Positions 1-6,838 of a stretch of DNA of 48,228 nt are shown in pieces. Origin of the DNA: an uncultured Lachnospiraceae bacterium (GTDB lineage Bacteria; Bacillota; Clostridia; Lachnospirales; Lachnospiraceae). The notes beneath the pieces were generated by a model. The model made no database searches and was not told the DNA's origin. It saw only the letters and a program-made list of their open reading frames with translations. The stretch is taken from NCBI GenBank assembly GCA_947629525.1, contig CANREB010000017.1, positions 1 to 48,228 on the forward strand, given 5' to 3'. The translations under genes and the position numbers were made by a program. How positions within the stretch are numbered: position 1 is the stretch's first letter; each line of letters begins with the position of its first letter.

Positions 1-1193
1 AATACTGCCTGCTCACGAGAGTCGTCGCCGTCGCCGTCATCAATGATAACCCAAACGGGAGCCTCTCTGTTGAGGTAGCCGCCCCAAGTATCCTTAATTT
101 CCTGAATAGGAGGAAGCTGTACTAACTCAGGATCAACTTCGTTCTTGATTAAGTTGTCTGTAAGTGTCTGATACCATGAACCTGCCCAGTATGTGAATAC
201 GCCTGATGAACCTGTCTGGTCATTTGAGAACCATTTCTCACGAGCTGTCTTTGTAGAAGCCGTAAGTGTTTCAGGATCGATTGCGCCATCAACATAGCCC
301 TGATGCATTCTTACAAGAGCGTCCTTTGTCTCCTGTGTCTGGAAACCGTCATACCATACACCGTCGTCGCCCTGAATAAGTGAAGGATATGCGCCCTGCC
401 AGAACTCAGGCAGATAATTGATGAAAGGAGCCTCTGCGTTGTCAGGCAGATAACCTGCTGCTATAACGCCGTATGTATCGCCGTTTGTGCCGTTTCCATC
501 AGGATCCTCGTCATGGAACTTCTTTAACATATTGTAGTAATCATCAAATGTCTTGATGTCATCTACAGAAAGTCCTACAGCGTCAAGCCATGCTTTCTTG
601 ATATATGTAACGCAGCCATTGCCGTATGTAGGAGCGAAGCCATAAAGATGTCCTTCACTGTCTTTAAGGTTTTCATTGATATCCTTCAATGTAAGACGGC
701 TCTGGAACTCAGCGTTTGCATAAGCATCTGCCATATCCCAAAGAAGGCCTGTAGGAGCATACTGCTTGAACATATCTGCTGACATGATCATAGCGTCAGG
801 ATAATCCTCGCTGGCGAAAAGACGTCCGACTGCATCGGTATATCCTGAGTGGTCGATCTGGTTGATATTAAGTTTGATATCATGACCCAATTTCTCGCTT
901 ACTGCCTTGTTCCACTGCTCAACGAAAGCGTCCTGTCCGTTATCAACTGTAGCTGTCAGAGTACCGTTTACTACGATATTAACTTCTGTAAGCTCATAGT
1001 CTGATGCAGGAGCCTCTGACTCTGCAGCGGCGCTCTCTGTAGAAGCAGCATCGCTTGTTTCTGTTTTTGTGTCTGATGAGCCTGTGTCTGATGAATTTGT
1101 ATCAGCTGCAGGCTGGTCTGAACTTCCGCCGCAGGCTGTCATTGAAACAACCATAGCTGAAGCTAAAAGTAAAGATAATGCTTTCTTTTTCAT
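1..1193 (-). CDS. ABC transporter extracellular sugar-binding lipoprotein, 3' end cut off by the window
   Basis: The reading frame is open from an ATG at 1193 to the left edge, so the C-terminus lies outside the window (about 397 residues seen). The N-terminus MKKKALSLLLASAMVV followed by SMTACGG is a lipoprotein signal peptide with the lipid-modified cysteine in the TAC motif. A Ser/Thr/Asp/Ala-rich linker follows (about residues 24-60), then a family 1 solute-binding fold. Such proteins capture oligosaccharides outside the cell and deliver them to ABC permeases, which would lie beyond the left edge. A GGAGG at 1206-1210 precedes the start. Codons are strongly biased to GCT, CCT, ACA and CTT, unlike the neighbours, which suggests high expression. 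The promoter carries a CcpA site. The substrate cannot be told from the sequence. Confidence 0.9.
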   Translation of the reverse strand, partial: MKKKALSLLLASAMVVSMTACGGSSDQPAADTNSSDTGSSDTKTETSDAASTESAAAESEAPASDYELTEVNIVVNGTLTATVDNGQDAFVEQWNKAVSEKLGHDIKLNINQIDHSGYTDAVGRLFASEDYPDAMIMSADMFKQYAPTGLLWDMADAYANAEFQSRLTLKDINENLKDSEGHLYGFAPTYGNGCVTYIKKAWLDAVGLSVDDIKTFDDYYNMLKKFHDEDPDGNGTNGDTYGVIAAGYLPDNAEAPFINYLPEFWQGAYPSLIQGDDGVWYDGFQTQETKDALVRMHQGYVDGAIDPETLTASTKTAREKWFSNDQTGSSGVFTYWAGSWYQTLTDNLIKNEVDPELVQLPPIQEIKDTWGGYLNREAPVWVIIDDGDGDDSREQAV

Positions 1194-1263
1194 TTCTTTT
1201 CCTTTCCTCCCATTTTTAATAAATTGTCTGTTTGTTACTGCGGGGATATGTCCCCTGTTAATT

Positions 1264-1292
1264 ATTTTAGCACTGAAAGCGCTTACATGCAA
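1264..1292 (-). promoter_or_regulatory. Promoter of the sugar-binding protein with a cre site in its spacer
   Basis: On the minus strand TTGCAT (1287-1292) and TAAAAT (1264-1269) are separated by exactly 17 bases. On the plus strand TGAAAGCGCTTACA (1274-1287) matches every position of the catabolite-responsive element consensus TGWAARCGYTWNCW and fills the spacer. CcpA bound there would block RNA polymerase, so the gene is probably repressed by preferred sugars; a LacI-family local regulator could use the same site. The leader also holds an interrupted palindrome, GGGGA-TATG-TCCCC (1242-1255), able to form a small hairpin. Confidence 0.8.
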
Positions 1293-1340
1293 GTATTTTT
1301 TTTGCCATAATCTCATATTTTATTTGTTTTTTTGTGCAAA

Positions 1341-2633
1341 CTATATGAAATTTGAACAGTATGCGATATTACCGCCCACAATGGTATATTTTATTTTTCC
1401 TTTAAGCTCCTTCCCTGTAAATGGCGAATTTGAGGACTTTGAAGCATATTTTTCCGGTCTGCGGATCTCATCGGCATCAAATATCACTACGTCAGCAGAA
1501 GCATTTACTGACAAAGTACCTGCATTTAACCGATACATAGCGGCAGGAGCCGTACTCATTTTCCATATAAGTCCGCTCATTGTAAGCGCTCTCGTGTCAA
1601 CGAGGTTCATGATACCGAGGGACAATGCGGTCTCAAGCCCTATTATGCCGCTTGGAGCCTGTGTTACAGGCTTTGCTTTCTCCGCAGCGCTGTGCGGCGC
1701 ATGATCGGTAGCTATGATATCTATTGTACCGTCTTTCAGCCCCTCTATTATTGCTATCCTGTCCTGCTCATCGCGCAGGGGCGGATTCATTTTGGCAAGT
1801 GTACCGTATTTTATCGTATCGTCTTGTGTGAGACTGAAATGATGCGGAGTTGCTTCCGCATGGATATTTCCTCCGCGTTTTTTTGCCCTGCGTACAAGTT
1901 CCACGCCCTCTTTAGTGCTTATATGCTGTATATTCAGTATTGCATTGGTATCAAGCGCTATTTCAAGATCCCTTTCTATCATCGATATCTCCGCCTCCCG
2001 CGGTGAACCGCCGATCTTAAAATACTCGGAAGCTTTCCCTTTGTTTATTCCGTTATTCTCTATCAGATCGGGATTTTCTTCATGAAGGCTTATCGGAACG
2101 CCTAAGCGCGCGGACTGTTTCATTGCCTCTGTCAGAAGTTTTTCATCCATAATCGGCATGCCGTCATCGGTAAATCCCACTGCACCTGCTGCCAGAAGCC
2201 TGTCCATATCCGTAAGTTCCTTCCCTCCAAGCCCTTTTGATACAGCCGCACAGGTATATACGTTGACAGCTGTCTTTTTCCCCTTTTCGAGTACATACTT
2301 TATTGTCTCCTCATTATCCGCGGCAGGTTTCGTATTTGCCATAAGGACTACGCTCCCAAATCCGCCTGCCGCCGCCGCTTTTGCACCGCTCTCAATATCT
2401 TCTTTATATGTAAAACCGGGGTCGCGGAAATGCACATGTACGTCAACAAGAGCAGGCGCAGCTATACATCCCGCGGCATCGATCACATCGCAGGCAGCTT
2501 TCCCTTCATACCGGCTTATTAGGGCAGGGTCATCACTGACCGCACAGATCCTGCCCTCATTTATTATAATGTCGGCTTTTTTTTCAATGTTGTTTGCGGG
2601 ATCGATGACAAACCCGTTCTTTATTATCAGCAT
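1341..2633 (-). CDS. pyrC: Dihydroorotase (class I), pyrimidine biosynthesis
   Basis: This 430-residue zinc amidohydrolase interconverts N-carbamoyl-L-aspartate and dihydroorotate, the third step of de novo pyrimidine synthesis, in the cytoplasm. The metal-binding motif DVHVHFRDPG is at about residues 64-73, further histidines lie in LHEEN (about 184) and IQHIS (about 237), and the catalytic ATDHAPH is at about 308-314. Length and motifs fit the class I enzyme of Gram-positives. The start at 2633 is preferred: GGAGG (2642-2646) lies eight bases before it, whereas an in-frame ATG at 2663 falls inside the -10 box and another at 2639 is too close to the Shine-Dalgarno. No other pyr genes are adjacent, so it appears to be a stand-alone unit. 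Confidence 0.95.
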   Translation of the reverse strand: MLIIKNGFVIDPANNIEKKADIIINEGRICAVSDDPALISRYEGKAACDVIDAAGCIAAPALVDVHVHFRDPGFTYKEDIESGAKAAAAGGFGSVVLMANTKPAADNEETIKYVLEKGKKTAVNVYTCAAVSKGLGGKELTDMDRLLAAGAVGFTDDGMPIMDEKLLTEAMKQSARLGVPISLHEENPDLIENNGINKGKASEYFKIGGSPREAEISMIERDLEIALDTNAILNIQHISTKEGVELVRRAKKRGGNIHAEATPHHFSLTQDDTIKYGTLAKMNPPLRDEQDRIAIIEGLKDGTIDIIATDHAPHSAAEKAKPVTQAPSGIIGLETALSLGIMNLVDTRALTMSGLIWKMSTAPAAMYRLNAGTLSVNASADVVIFDADEIRRPEKYASKSSNSPFTGKELKGKIKYTIVGGNIAYCSNFI

Positions 2634-2661
2634 CTTCATGTCCTCCTGCGCTTTTTGATTC

Positions 2662-2690
2662 ATTTTAGCATACGTATGATTTCGTGTCCA
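2662..2690 (-). promoter_or_regulatory. Promoter of pyrC
   Basis: TGGACA (2685-2690) and TAAAAT (2662-2667) on the minus strand are separated by 17 bases, giving a leader of about 20 bases to the ATG at 2633. The spacer contains the perfect palindrome CATACGTATG (2669-2678), a possible operator. No PyrR-type attenuator fits in so short a leader. Confidence 0.65.
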
Positions 2691-2706
2691 GCCGACTGCG
2701 CGGCAG

Positions 2707-3135
2707 TCAGTGAAATTCTATCGGTTTATCTTCTATATTCTGTGTCTTTATTACTATGTACGGATAAGTGAGCACATCTGTCACGTTTTCCGCACTTCCG
2801 GGTCCCAAAAGAGTAGTGTCTATATAAAGTATGGCATCACCCTCATAAAATTCATCAACCGTAATGCTGTAGCCCCCGCTTTTCTGCTCGCCGTACCCTA
2901 TCGCTATGTAAAGGTCGCCGCCCAAAGTATAACTTATCTGAAACGGTTCCTTCTGCTTCTCCGCGATTATCTCTTTCAGCTCATCAGGCTGCTCATCCGC
3001 ACCGATAACCGTAAAATCAAGTTCACGGATTTTATCGGCACTTTCCTCTTTTTTACCGCACGCTATGAGCAGGGTGCTTATTACTGCCAATAGGACAAAA
3101 ATGCGGACTTTATGACTTAATATTCTTTTTAACAT
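2707..3135 (-). CDS. Small lipoprotein with a PrcB_C-like domain
   Basis: This 142-residue protein starts with a basic, hydrophobic signal sequence ending in the lipobox LLIACGKK (cysteine at about 26), so it is probably anchored to the outer face of the membrane. The rest is one small beta-rich domain. The segment GYGEQKSGGYSITVDEF (about 80-97) resembles the G-x-(K/R)-P-(S/T)-GGYS-I core of the PrcB C-terminal domain (PF14343), and the C-terminus with IVIKTQ also fits. PrcB is a partner of a secreted protease in Treponema, but no protease lies nearby, so the role is unknown. The start follows AAGGAG at good spacing. Confidence 0.7.
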   Translation of the reverse strand: MLKRILSHKVRIFVLLAVISTLLIACGKKEESADKIRELDFTVIGADEQPDELKEIIAEKQKEPFQISYTLGGDLYIAIGYGEQKSGGYSITVDEFYEGDAILYIDTTLLGPGSAENVTDVLTYPYIVIKTQNIEDKPIEFH

Positions 3136-3249
3136 AGGATATACTCCTTTTGTGTTTGTCTAAAGAATATCTATGCGCGCTCAGCGTAAAATATGCTTGG
3201 TTTTTGATAGGGGTGAAAATATTTGACATAAATATTTGAAATAAAACAG

Positions 3250-3278
3250 ATGACAACAAGGCGAACATATGTTACAAT
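3250..3278 (+). promoter_or_regulatory. Predicted promoter of the type I toxin mRNA
   Basis: ATGACA (3250-3255), a 17-base spacer and TACAAT (3273-3278) place a start near 3285, leaving an untranslated leader of about 85 bases. In that leader GTATC (3349-3353) and GATAC (3364-3368) can pair, holding the GGAGG ribosome binding site (3358-3362) in the loop. A second TTGACA lies at 3223-3228 but lacks a good -10. GGCGAAC (3260-3266) is the reverse complement of GTTCGCC (3308-3314), so a longer transcript could fold back on itself. Confidence 0.6.
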
Positions 3279-3370
3279 TATTTCGGGTGTTGTCGGGAGC
3301 GGCAGCGGTTCGCCTTTCGCCAAAATGAGTACATTTTGAGAACTTCCGGTATCTTTTGGAGGTGATACAT

Positions 3371-3520
3371 ATGGAAAATACGATGAAAGGTTCAATATTG
3401 GTGCTTGAAATAATATTAAAAATTTCTTCTATCATGTTAAACATAACTAATATCACATCAAAGATAGTGGAAATTTATAAGCAAAAGCATCAAAAAAGCA
3501 ACCGCGACTCCCAAAGTTAA
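3371..3520 (+). CDS. Small hydrophobic peptide, putative type I toxin (Fst/TxpA-like)
   Basis: This 49-codon frame begins MENTMKGSILVLEIILKISS and ends in the charged, polar tail KQKHQKSNRDSQS. The middle is a single hydrophobic stretch of about 20-25 residues, able to sit in the membrane, followed by lysines. GGAGGTGATACAT immediately before the ATG is a near-perfect ribosome binding site, unusual for a chance frame. Its last codons lie inside a hairpin that terminates both this mRNA and a convergent antisense RNA. Membrane-active peptides with this architecture are the toxins of Fst, TxpA and BsrG type I systems in Firmicutes. I recognise the layout, not a specific family match, so toxicity is inference. 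Confidence 0.7.
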   Translation: MENTMKGSILVLEIILKISSIMLNITNITSKIVEIYKQKHQKSNRDSQS

Positions 3521-3531
3521 GTTGCTTTTTT
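3492..3531. terminator. Bidirectional terminator shared by toxin mRNA and antisense RNA
   Basis: AAAAAAGCAAC (3492-3502) and GTTGCTTTTTT (3521-3531) are perfect reverse complements around an 18-base loop. Read either way, the GC stem is followed by six uridines, so convergent transcripts both stop here. Confidence 0.8.
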
Positions 3532-3580
3532 GATTTGCAATAAACTGAGGTGAACCGCTATACCCGATAACACCTTTTAT
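3492..3580 (-). ncRNA. Antisense RNA antitoxin of the type I locus
   Basis: A strong minus-strand promoter (3587-3615) predicts a transcript starting near 3580 and ending at the shared terminator near 3492, about 90 nucleotides. No convincing coding frame with a ribosome binding site is present. Its 5' part can fold (AGGTG at 3548-3552 with CACCT at 3571-3575), and its 3' part is complementary to the last nine codons and the 3' end of the toxin mRNA. Overlap at the 3' ends with a common terminator is the layout of RatA/TxpA and par RNA I/RNA II. Such RNAs block toxin translation or trigger mRNA decay. Both ends are predicted from promoter and terminator only. Confidence 0.65.
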
Positions 3581-3586
3581 GACTAT

Positions 3587-3615
3587 ATAATAGCAGATAT
3601 TTATCATATTGTCAA
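3587..3615 (-). promoter_or_regulatory. Consensus promoter of the antisense RNA, overlapping the plsC promoter region
   Basis: TTGACA (3610-3615), a 17-base spacer and TATTAT (3587-3592) on the minus strand make one of the best sigma-A promoters in the window, yet no protein gene follows it on that strand before the terminator. On the plus strand TATAAT (3586-3591) overlaps the same bases and is the likely -10 for plsC, so the two promoters may interfere. Confidence 0.75.
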
Positions 3616-3632
3616 ATATCAATGGAGGTTCT

Positions 3633-4358
3633 ATGATTAGATTATTTTTTGTGGGCGGATTTGTAGTTTTATTTTTGATTTTAAGTATTCCTATTATGAT
3701 TGTCGAATGGATCATAGGGAAATTCAATCCTGATGTGAAGAGCCGTTCAAGCCTTGCTATTGTCAATTGGGCGTTTCGATGTGTGCGCTTTCTTGCCGGA
3801 ACTAAGGTCGAATATATAGGCGAAGAAAATGTTCCTGCCGACAGTGCCGTTTTATATGTCGGCAATCACAGAAGCTTCTTTGACATCGTTCTCACGTATC
3901 CAAGAGTGCCGCGCCCCACGGGATATGTGGCAAAAAAAGAAATTGAAAAGGTTCCCCTGCTCAATGTGTGGATGCGCGACCTCCACTGCCTCTTCCTTGA
4001 CAGAAATGACGTGAAAGCCGGGGCGAAAATGATTTTGACGGCTGTTGATATGATTAAGAGCGGCATATCCGTGTGCATTTTCCCCGAGGGCACACGCAGC
4101 GAGACGGAAGGTGAGTTTCTGCCGTTCCATGAGGGAAGCTTTAAGATAGCAGCAAAATCCGGATGCGCTGTCATACCTATGACAATTGTAGGAAGCGCCG
4201 CCATATTTGAAGACCACTTCCCCAAGATCAAAAAAGCCCATGTTATAATAGAATACGGCAAACCCATATATGTCAAAGATATTCCCAAGGAACAGCAAAA
4301 ACAGCTTGGTCCGTACTTTCAGGATATCATCAGGACAACATATTCCAAACACAGATAA
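3633..4358 (+). CDS. plsC: 1-acyl-sn-glycerol-3-phosphate acyltransferase
   Basis: This 241-residue membrane enzyme adds the second acyl chain to lysophosphatidic acid, giving phosphatidic acid for phospholipid synthesis. An N-terminal hydrophobic segment (about 2-25) anchors it. The acyltransferase motifs are the catalytic NHRSFFD (about 78-84), the substrate-binding FPEGTRSE (about 151-158), and a later VIPMTIVG block. GGAGG at 3624-3628 fixes the ATG at 3633; a TTG eight codons earlier has no ribosome binding site. The stop codon ends directly against the murF stop on the other strand, with no terminator visible between the convergent genes. Confidence 0.92.
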   Translation: MIRLFFVGGFVVLFLILSIPIMIVEWIIGKFNPDVKSRSSLAIVNWAFRCVRFLAGTKVEYIGEENVPADSAVLYVGNHRSFFDIVLTYPRVPRPTGYVAKKEIEKVPLLNVWMRDLHCLFLDRNDVKAGAKMILTAVDMIKSGISVCIFPEGTRSETEGEFLPFHEGSFKIAAKSGCAVIPMTIVGSAAIFEDHFPKIKKAHVIIEYGKPIYVKDIPKEQQKQLGPYFQDIIRTTYSKHR

Positions 4359-5759
4359 TCATGCGAGAAGTCTTTTAATTATTCCGTCAAACTCCATACC
4401 ATGCGATGCTTTTACAAGCACAGTATCGCCTTTTTCAATGAGTTTGTCGATTTCGGACAACATCTGCTCTTTGCTCTCATAATAATATATTTTTTTCGTG
4501 GTATCGCCTTTATTTTTTGCGGCATTATACATATTAACGGACAATTTTCCGACGCATATCATAACGTCTATCTCTTTATCGGCGGCATACGCGCCGACTT
4601 CCGAATGAAGTGACGCTTCATTTTCGCCAAGTTCAAACATATCGCCCAATATTGCTGTCCTGCGTCCCTCATGTGTCTGTACTAACAGATCTATCGCCGC
4701 TTTCATTGAAACAGGATTAGCGTTATAGCAGTCGTCGATTATCGTCAGTCTGTCAGTCTTTATCACATGACTTCTTCCACCGACAGGTTCAACATCACTT
4801 ATTCCCATGCTTATCTGCTGCGGCGTCATGCCAAGCATTGTTCCCACTGCCGCTGCTGCAAGCGCATTGTAAACCATATGCCCGCCCAGAAGCGGAATAG
4901 ATACCCGAAACTCTTCTACGGCATTACCGTCCTTAATATGTATTGTCATCTCGCTGCCGTCAAGTCCTTTATTCACATAATTATCGGCATATATGTCATT
5001 ATCTTTTCCCATTCCGAAGAATACAGGTACTGTGCCGTTTACCTCTTTTATGGAAACGAGTTTGTCGTCATCGCCGTTAAGGCAGACCTTCCCGTCCCTG
5101 CTCATAAAATCAAATATTTCTGTCTTGGCTCTGAGAATACCGTCCCTCGTGCCAAGCTTCTCGAGATGACATTGTCCGATATTTGTTATGACACAAATGT
5201 CAGGTTTTGCTATTTTGCTTAGTCTGTGCATCTCGCCAAAATCACTTATGCCCATCTCAAGAACCGCTGCCTCGCAGTCACTCCTGATGCGCAGGACTGT
5301 AAGCGGAAGCCCTATCTCATTGTTGAAATTACCTTCTGTTTTTAACGTATTAAATCCCTTTGAGAGCACGCTTGCCACAAACTCTTTCGTGCTTGTTTTG
5401 CCTACGCTCCCGGTGATACCGATAACTTTTATGTCAAGCTGTCTGCGGTAAAACTCAGCCGCGTCCTTAAGCGCCTGAAAGCTGTCTTTTACAAGTATAT
5501 ACGCGCCTTTGGGATTTTCGGGTGCCCGTTCGCATATAACGCCAACAGCGCCTTTTAAAAATACGCTGTCTATAAAACTGTGCCCGTCTACACGCTCTCC
5601 GCGTGTCGCTATGAAAACATATCCTGATTCAACTTTACGTGAATCGATCACAACTCCCAAAGCATCCGTAGCATATGCGTCGATTCCCGCACCGATGTTC
5701 TCCGTGTGAAGTTCCCCGCCTACAGCGTCCGCAATATTTTTCAAGGTCATATTTTTCAT
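4359..5759 (-). CDS. murF: UDP-N-acetylmuramoyl-tripeptide--D-alanyl-D-alanine ligase
   Basis: This 466-residue cytoplasmic Mur ligase joins D-Ala-D-Ala to the UDP-MurNAc-tripeptide, the last cytosolic step of peptidoglycan precursor synthesis. The N-terminal substrate domain holds VIDSRKVESGYVFIA (about 36-50). The ATP-binding P-loop GITGSVGKTSTKE is at about 113-125, with the ligase-family FNNEIGLPLTVL just after, and DDCYNANP at about 332-339. It starts eight bases after the stop of ddl, the enzyme that makes its D-Ala-D-Ala substrate, so the two are surely co-transcribed and functionally linked. Confidence 0.95.
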   Translation of the reverse strand: MKNMTLKNIADAVGGELHTENIGAGIDAYATDALGVVIDSRKVESGYVFIATRGERVDGHSFIDSVFLKGAVGVICERAPENPKGAYILVKDSFQALKDAAEFYRRQLDIKVIGITGSVGKTSTKEFVASVLSKGFNTLKTEGNFNNEIGLPLTVLRIRSDCEAAVLEMGISDFGEMHRLSKIAKPDICVITNIGQCHLEKLGTRDGILRAKTEIFDFMSRDGKVCLNGDDDKLVSIKEVNGTVPVFFGMGKDNDIYADNYVNKGLDGSEMTIHIKDGNAVEEFRVSIPLLGGHMVYNALAAAAVGTMLGMTPQQISMGISDVEPVGGRSHVIKTDRLTIIDDCYNANPVSMKAAIDLLVQTHEGRRTAILGDMFELGENEASLHSEVGAYAADKEIDVMICVGKLSVNMYNAAKNKGDTTKKIYYYESKEQMLSEIDKLIEKGDTVLVKASHGMEFDGIIKRLLA

Positions 5760-5766
5760 ACGGATA

Positions 5767-6816
5767 TTACACCCCTTTATATTTATCCAATGAGATATCT
5801 ATTATCTTTTGGCACAGTTCATCAAAGCCAACACCTACTGCTGCCGCTTCCTGAGGTATAAGCGACGTAGGCGTCATCCCGGGAAGCGTATTCGCCTCAA
5901 GGCAGTAAAATCTGCCTTCCCTGTCCATTCTGAAATCCATACGCGCATATGTGCAAAGACGCAGCGTTCTGAATACCGCCTCAGCACACGACTGCATCTT
6001 TGCAGTTGTATCGGCATCAAGCTCCGCAGGACATGTATCAACGGTAGAGCCCGCCTGATATTTATTCTTGTAATCGTAAAATCCGACTTTAGGCGCTATT
6101 TCAATAATTGGAAGCGCCTTTCCGTCTATAACTCCTATCGAAAATTCCCTGCCATCTATGTACTGCTCGATTATTATGCGTTTTTCAAATGCAAACGCTT
6201 TCTTAACAGCCGCATTGAGCTCATCCCTGTTATCCGCCTTGTACACACCGACACTTGAGCCGCCGCAATTTACCTTTACTATGCAAGGAAAAGTATTCCA
6301 TTCTTTCACAGCTGCCCTGCTTTCTTCCTCACCGCTTACCGTAATGCCTTTTGCCGTGGGAATACCGTCTTTGATGAACAGTTCTTTTGATACAGCCTTA
6401 TCCATTGCAAGAGCGCTTGAAAGATAATCTGTTCCTGTATATTTGATGTCAAGCAGATCGAACATTGCCTGAATCTTACCGTCTTCTCCGTTTCGCCCGT
6501 GAAGCGCAAGAAATACGATATCGGCTTCCTTACAGATATCGATTACATTCGGACCGATAACACACTCCGGATCATCCTTCCTGAGTGCTTTTACTGCGTT
6601 TATGTCAGGGTCGATTTCGGATATAGCGCCAAATCCTTTGCTCCAGTCTTTGTCCAGTTCAAAGATATTTTCGATTTCGCCCTCATAACCTAGATACACG
6701 TCAAGAAGCACAACATTATGCCCCTTATTTTTAAGCGCTCTGTATATCATCGTACCTGTGACAAGCGACACATCCCTTTCTGTACTTATACCTCCCGCCA
6801 AAACTACTATTTGCAT
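5767..6816 (-). CDS. ddl: D-alanine--D-alanine ligase
   Basis: This 349-residue ATP-grasp enzyme makes the D-Ala-D-Ala dipeptide of peptidoglycan. It starts MQIVVLAGGISTERDVSL, the usual Ddl N-terminus. ALHGRNGEDG (about 103-112), CGGSSVGV (about 184-191) and the metal-binding C-terminal block LEANTLPGMTPTSLIPQ are all intact. A longer frame to 6906 would overlap the preceding lipoprotein gene. The ATG at 6816 is chosen because GGGGGGAG stands just before it and the family normally begins there. The gene lies 22 bases after the GH9-like lipoprotein and directly before murF, a small envelope operon. Confidence 0.95.
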   Translation of the reverse strand: MQIVVLAGGISTERDVSLVTGTMIYRALKNKGHNVVLLDVYLGYEGEIENIFELDKDWSKGFGAISEIDPDINAVKALRKDDPECVIGPNVIDICKEADIVFLALHGRNGEDGKIQAMFDLLDIKYTGTDYLSSALAMDKAVSKELFIKDGIPTAKGITVSGEEESRAAVKEWNTFPCIVKVNCGGSSVGVYKADNRDELNAAVKKAFAFEKRIIIEQYIDGREFSIGVIDGKALPIIEIAPKVGFYDYKNKYQAGSTVDTCPAELDADTTAKMQSCAEAVFRTLRLCTYARMDFRMDREGRFYCLEANTLPGMTPTSLIPQEAAAVGVGFDELCQKIIDISLDKYKGV

Positions 6817-6838
6817 AACTCTCCCCCCGCATTTATTA

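Noticed and set aside
1069..1704. Plus-strand open frame of 211 codons
   Set aside because: It runs antisense to the sugar-binding protein signal peptide, its promoter and the end of pyrC; composition reflects the opposite strand.
2694..2708. GACTGC-GCG-GCAGTC hairpin after the PrcB-like gene
   Set aside because: Overlaps the stop codon and has no U-tract in either direction, so it is not called a terminator.
3458..3865. Open frame on the minus strand, 135 codons, across the antisense RNA promoter and plsC 5' end
   Set aside because: It begins inside plsC coding sequence, has no ribosome binding site, and runs through the bidirectional terminator; the antisense promoter lies inside it, so it would not be its mRNA.
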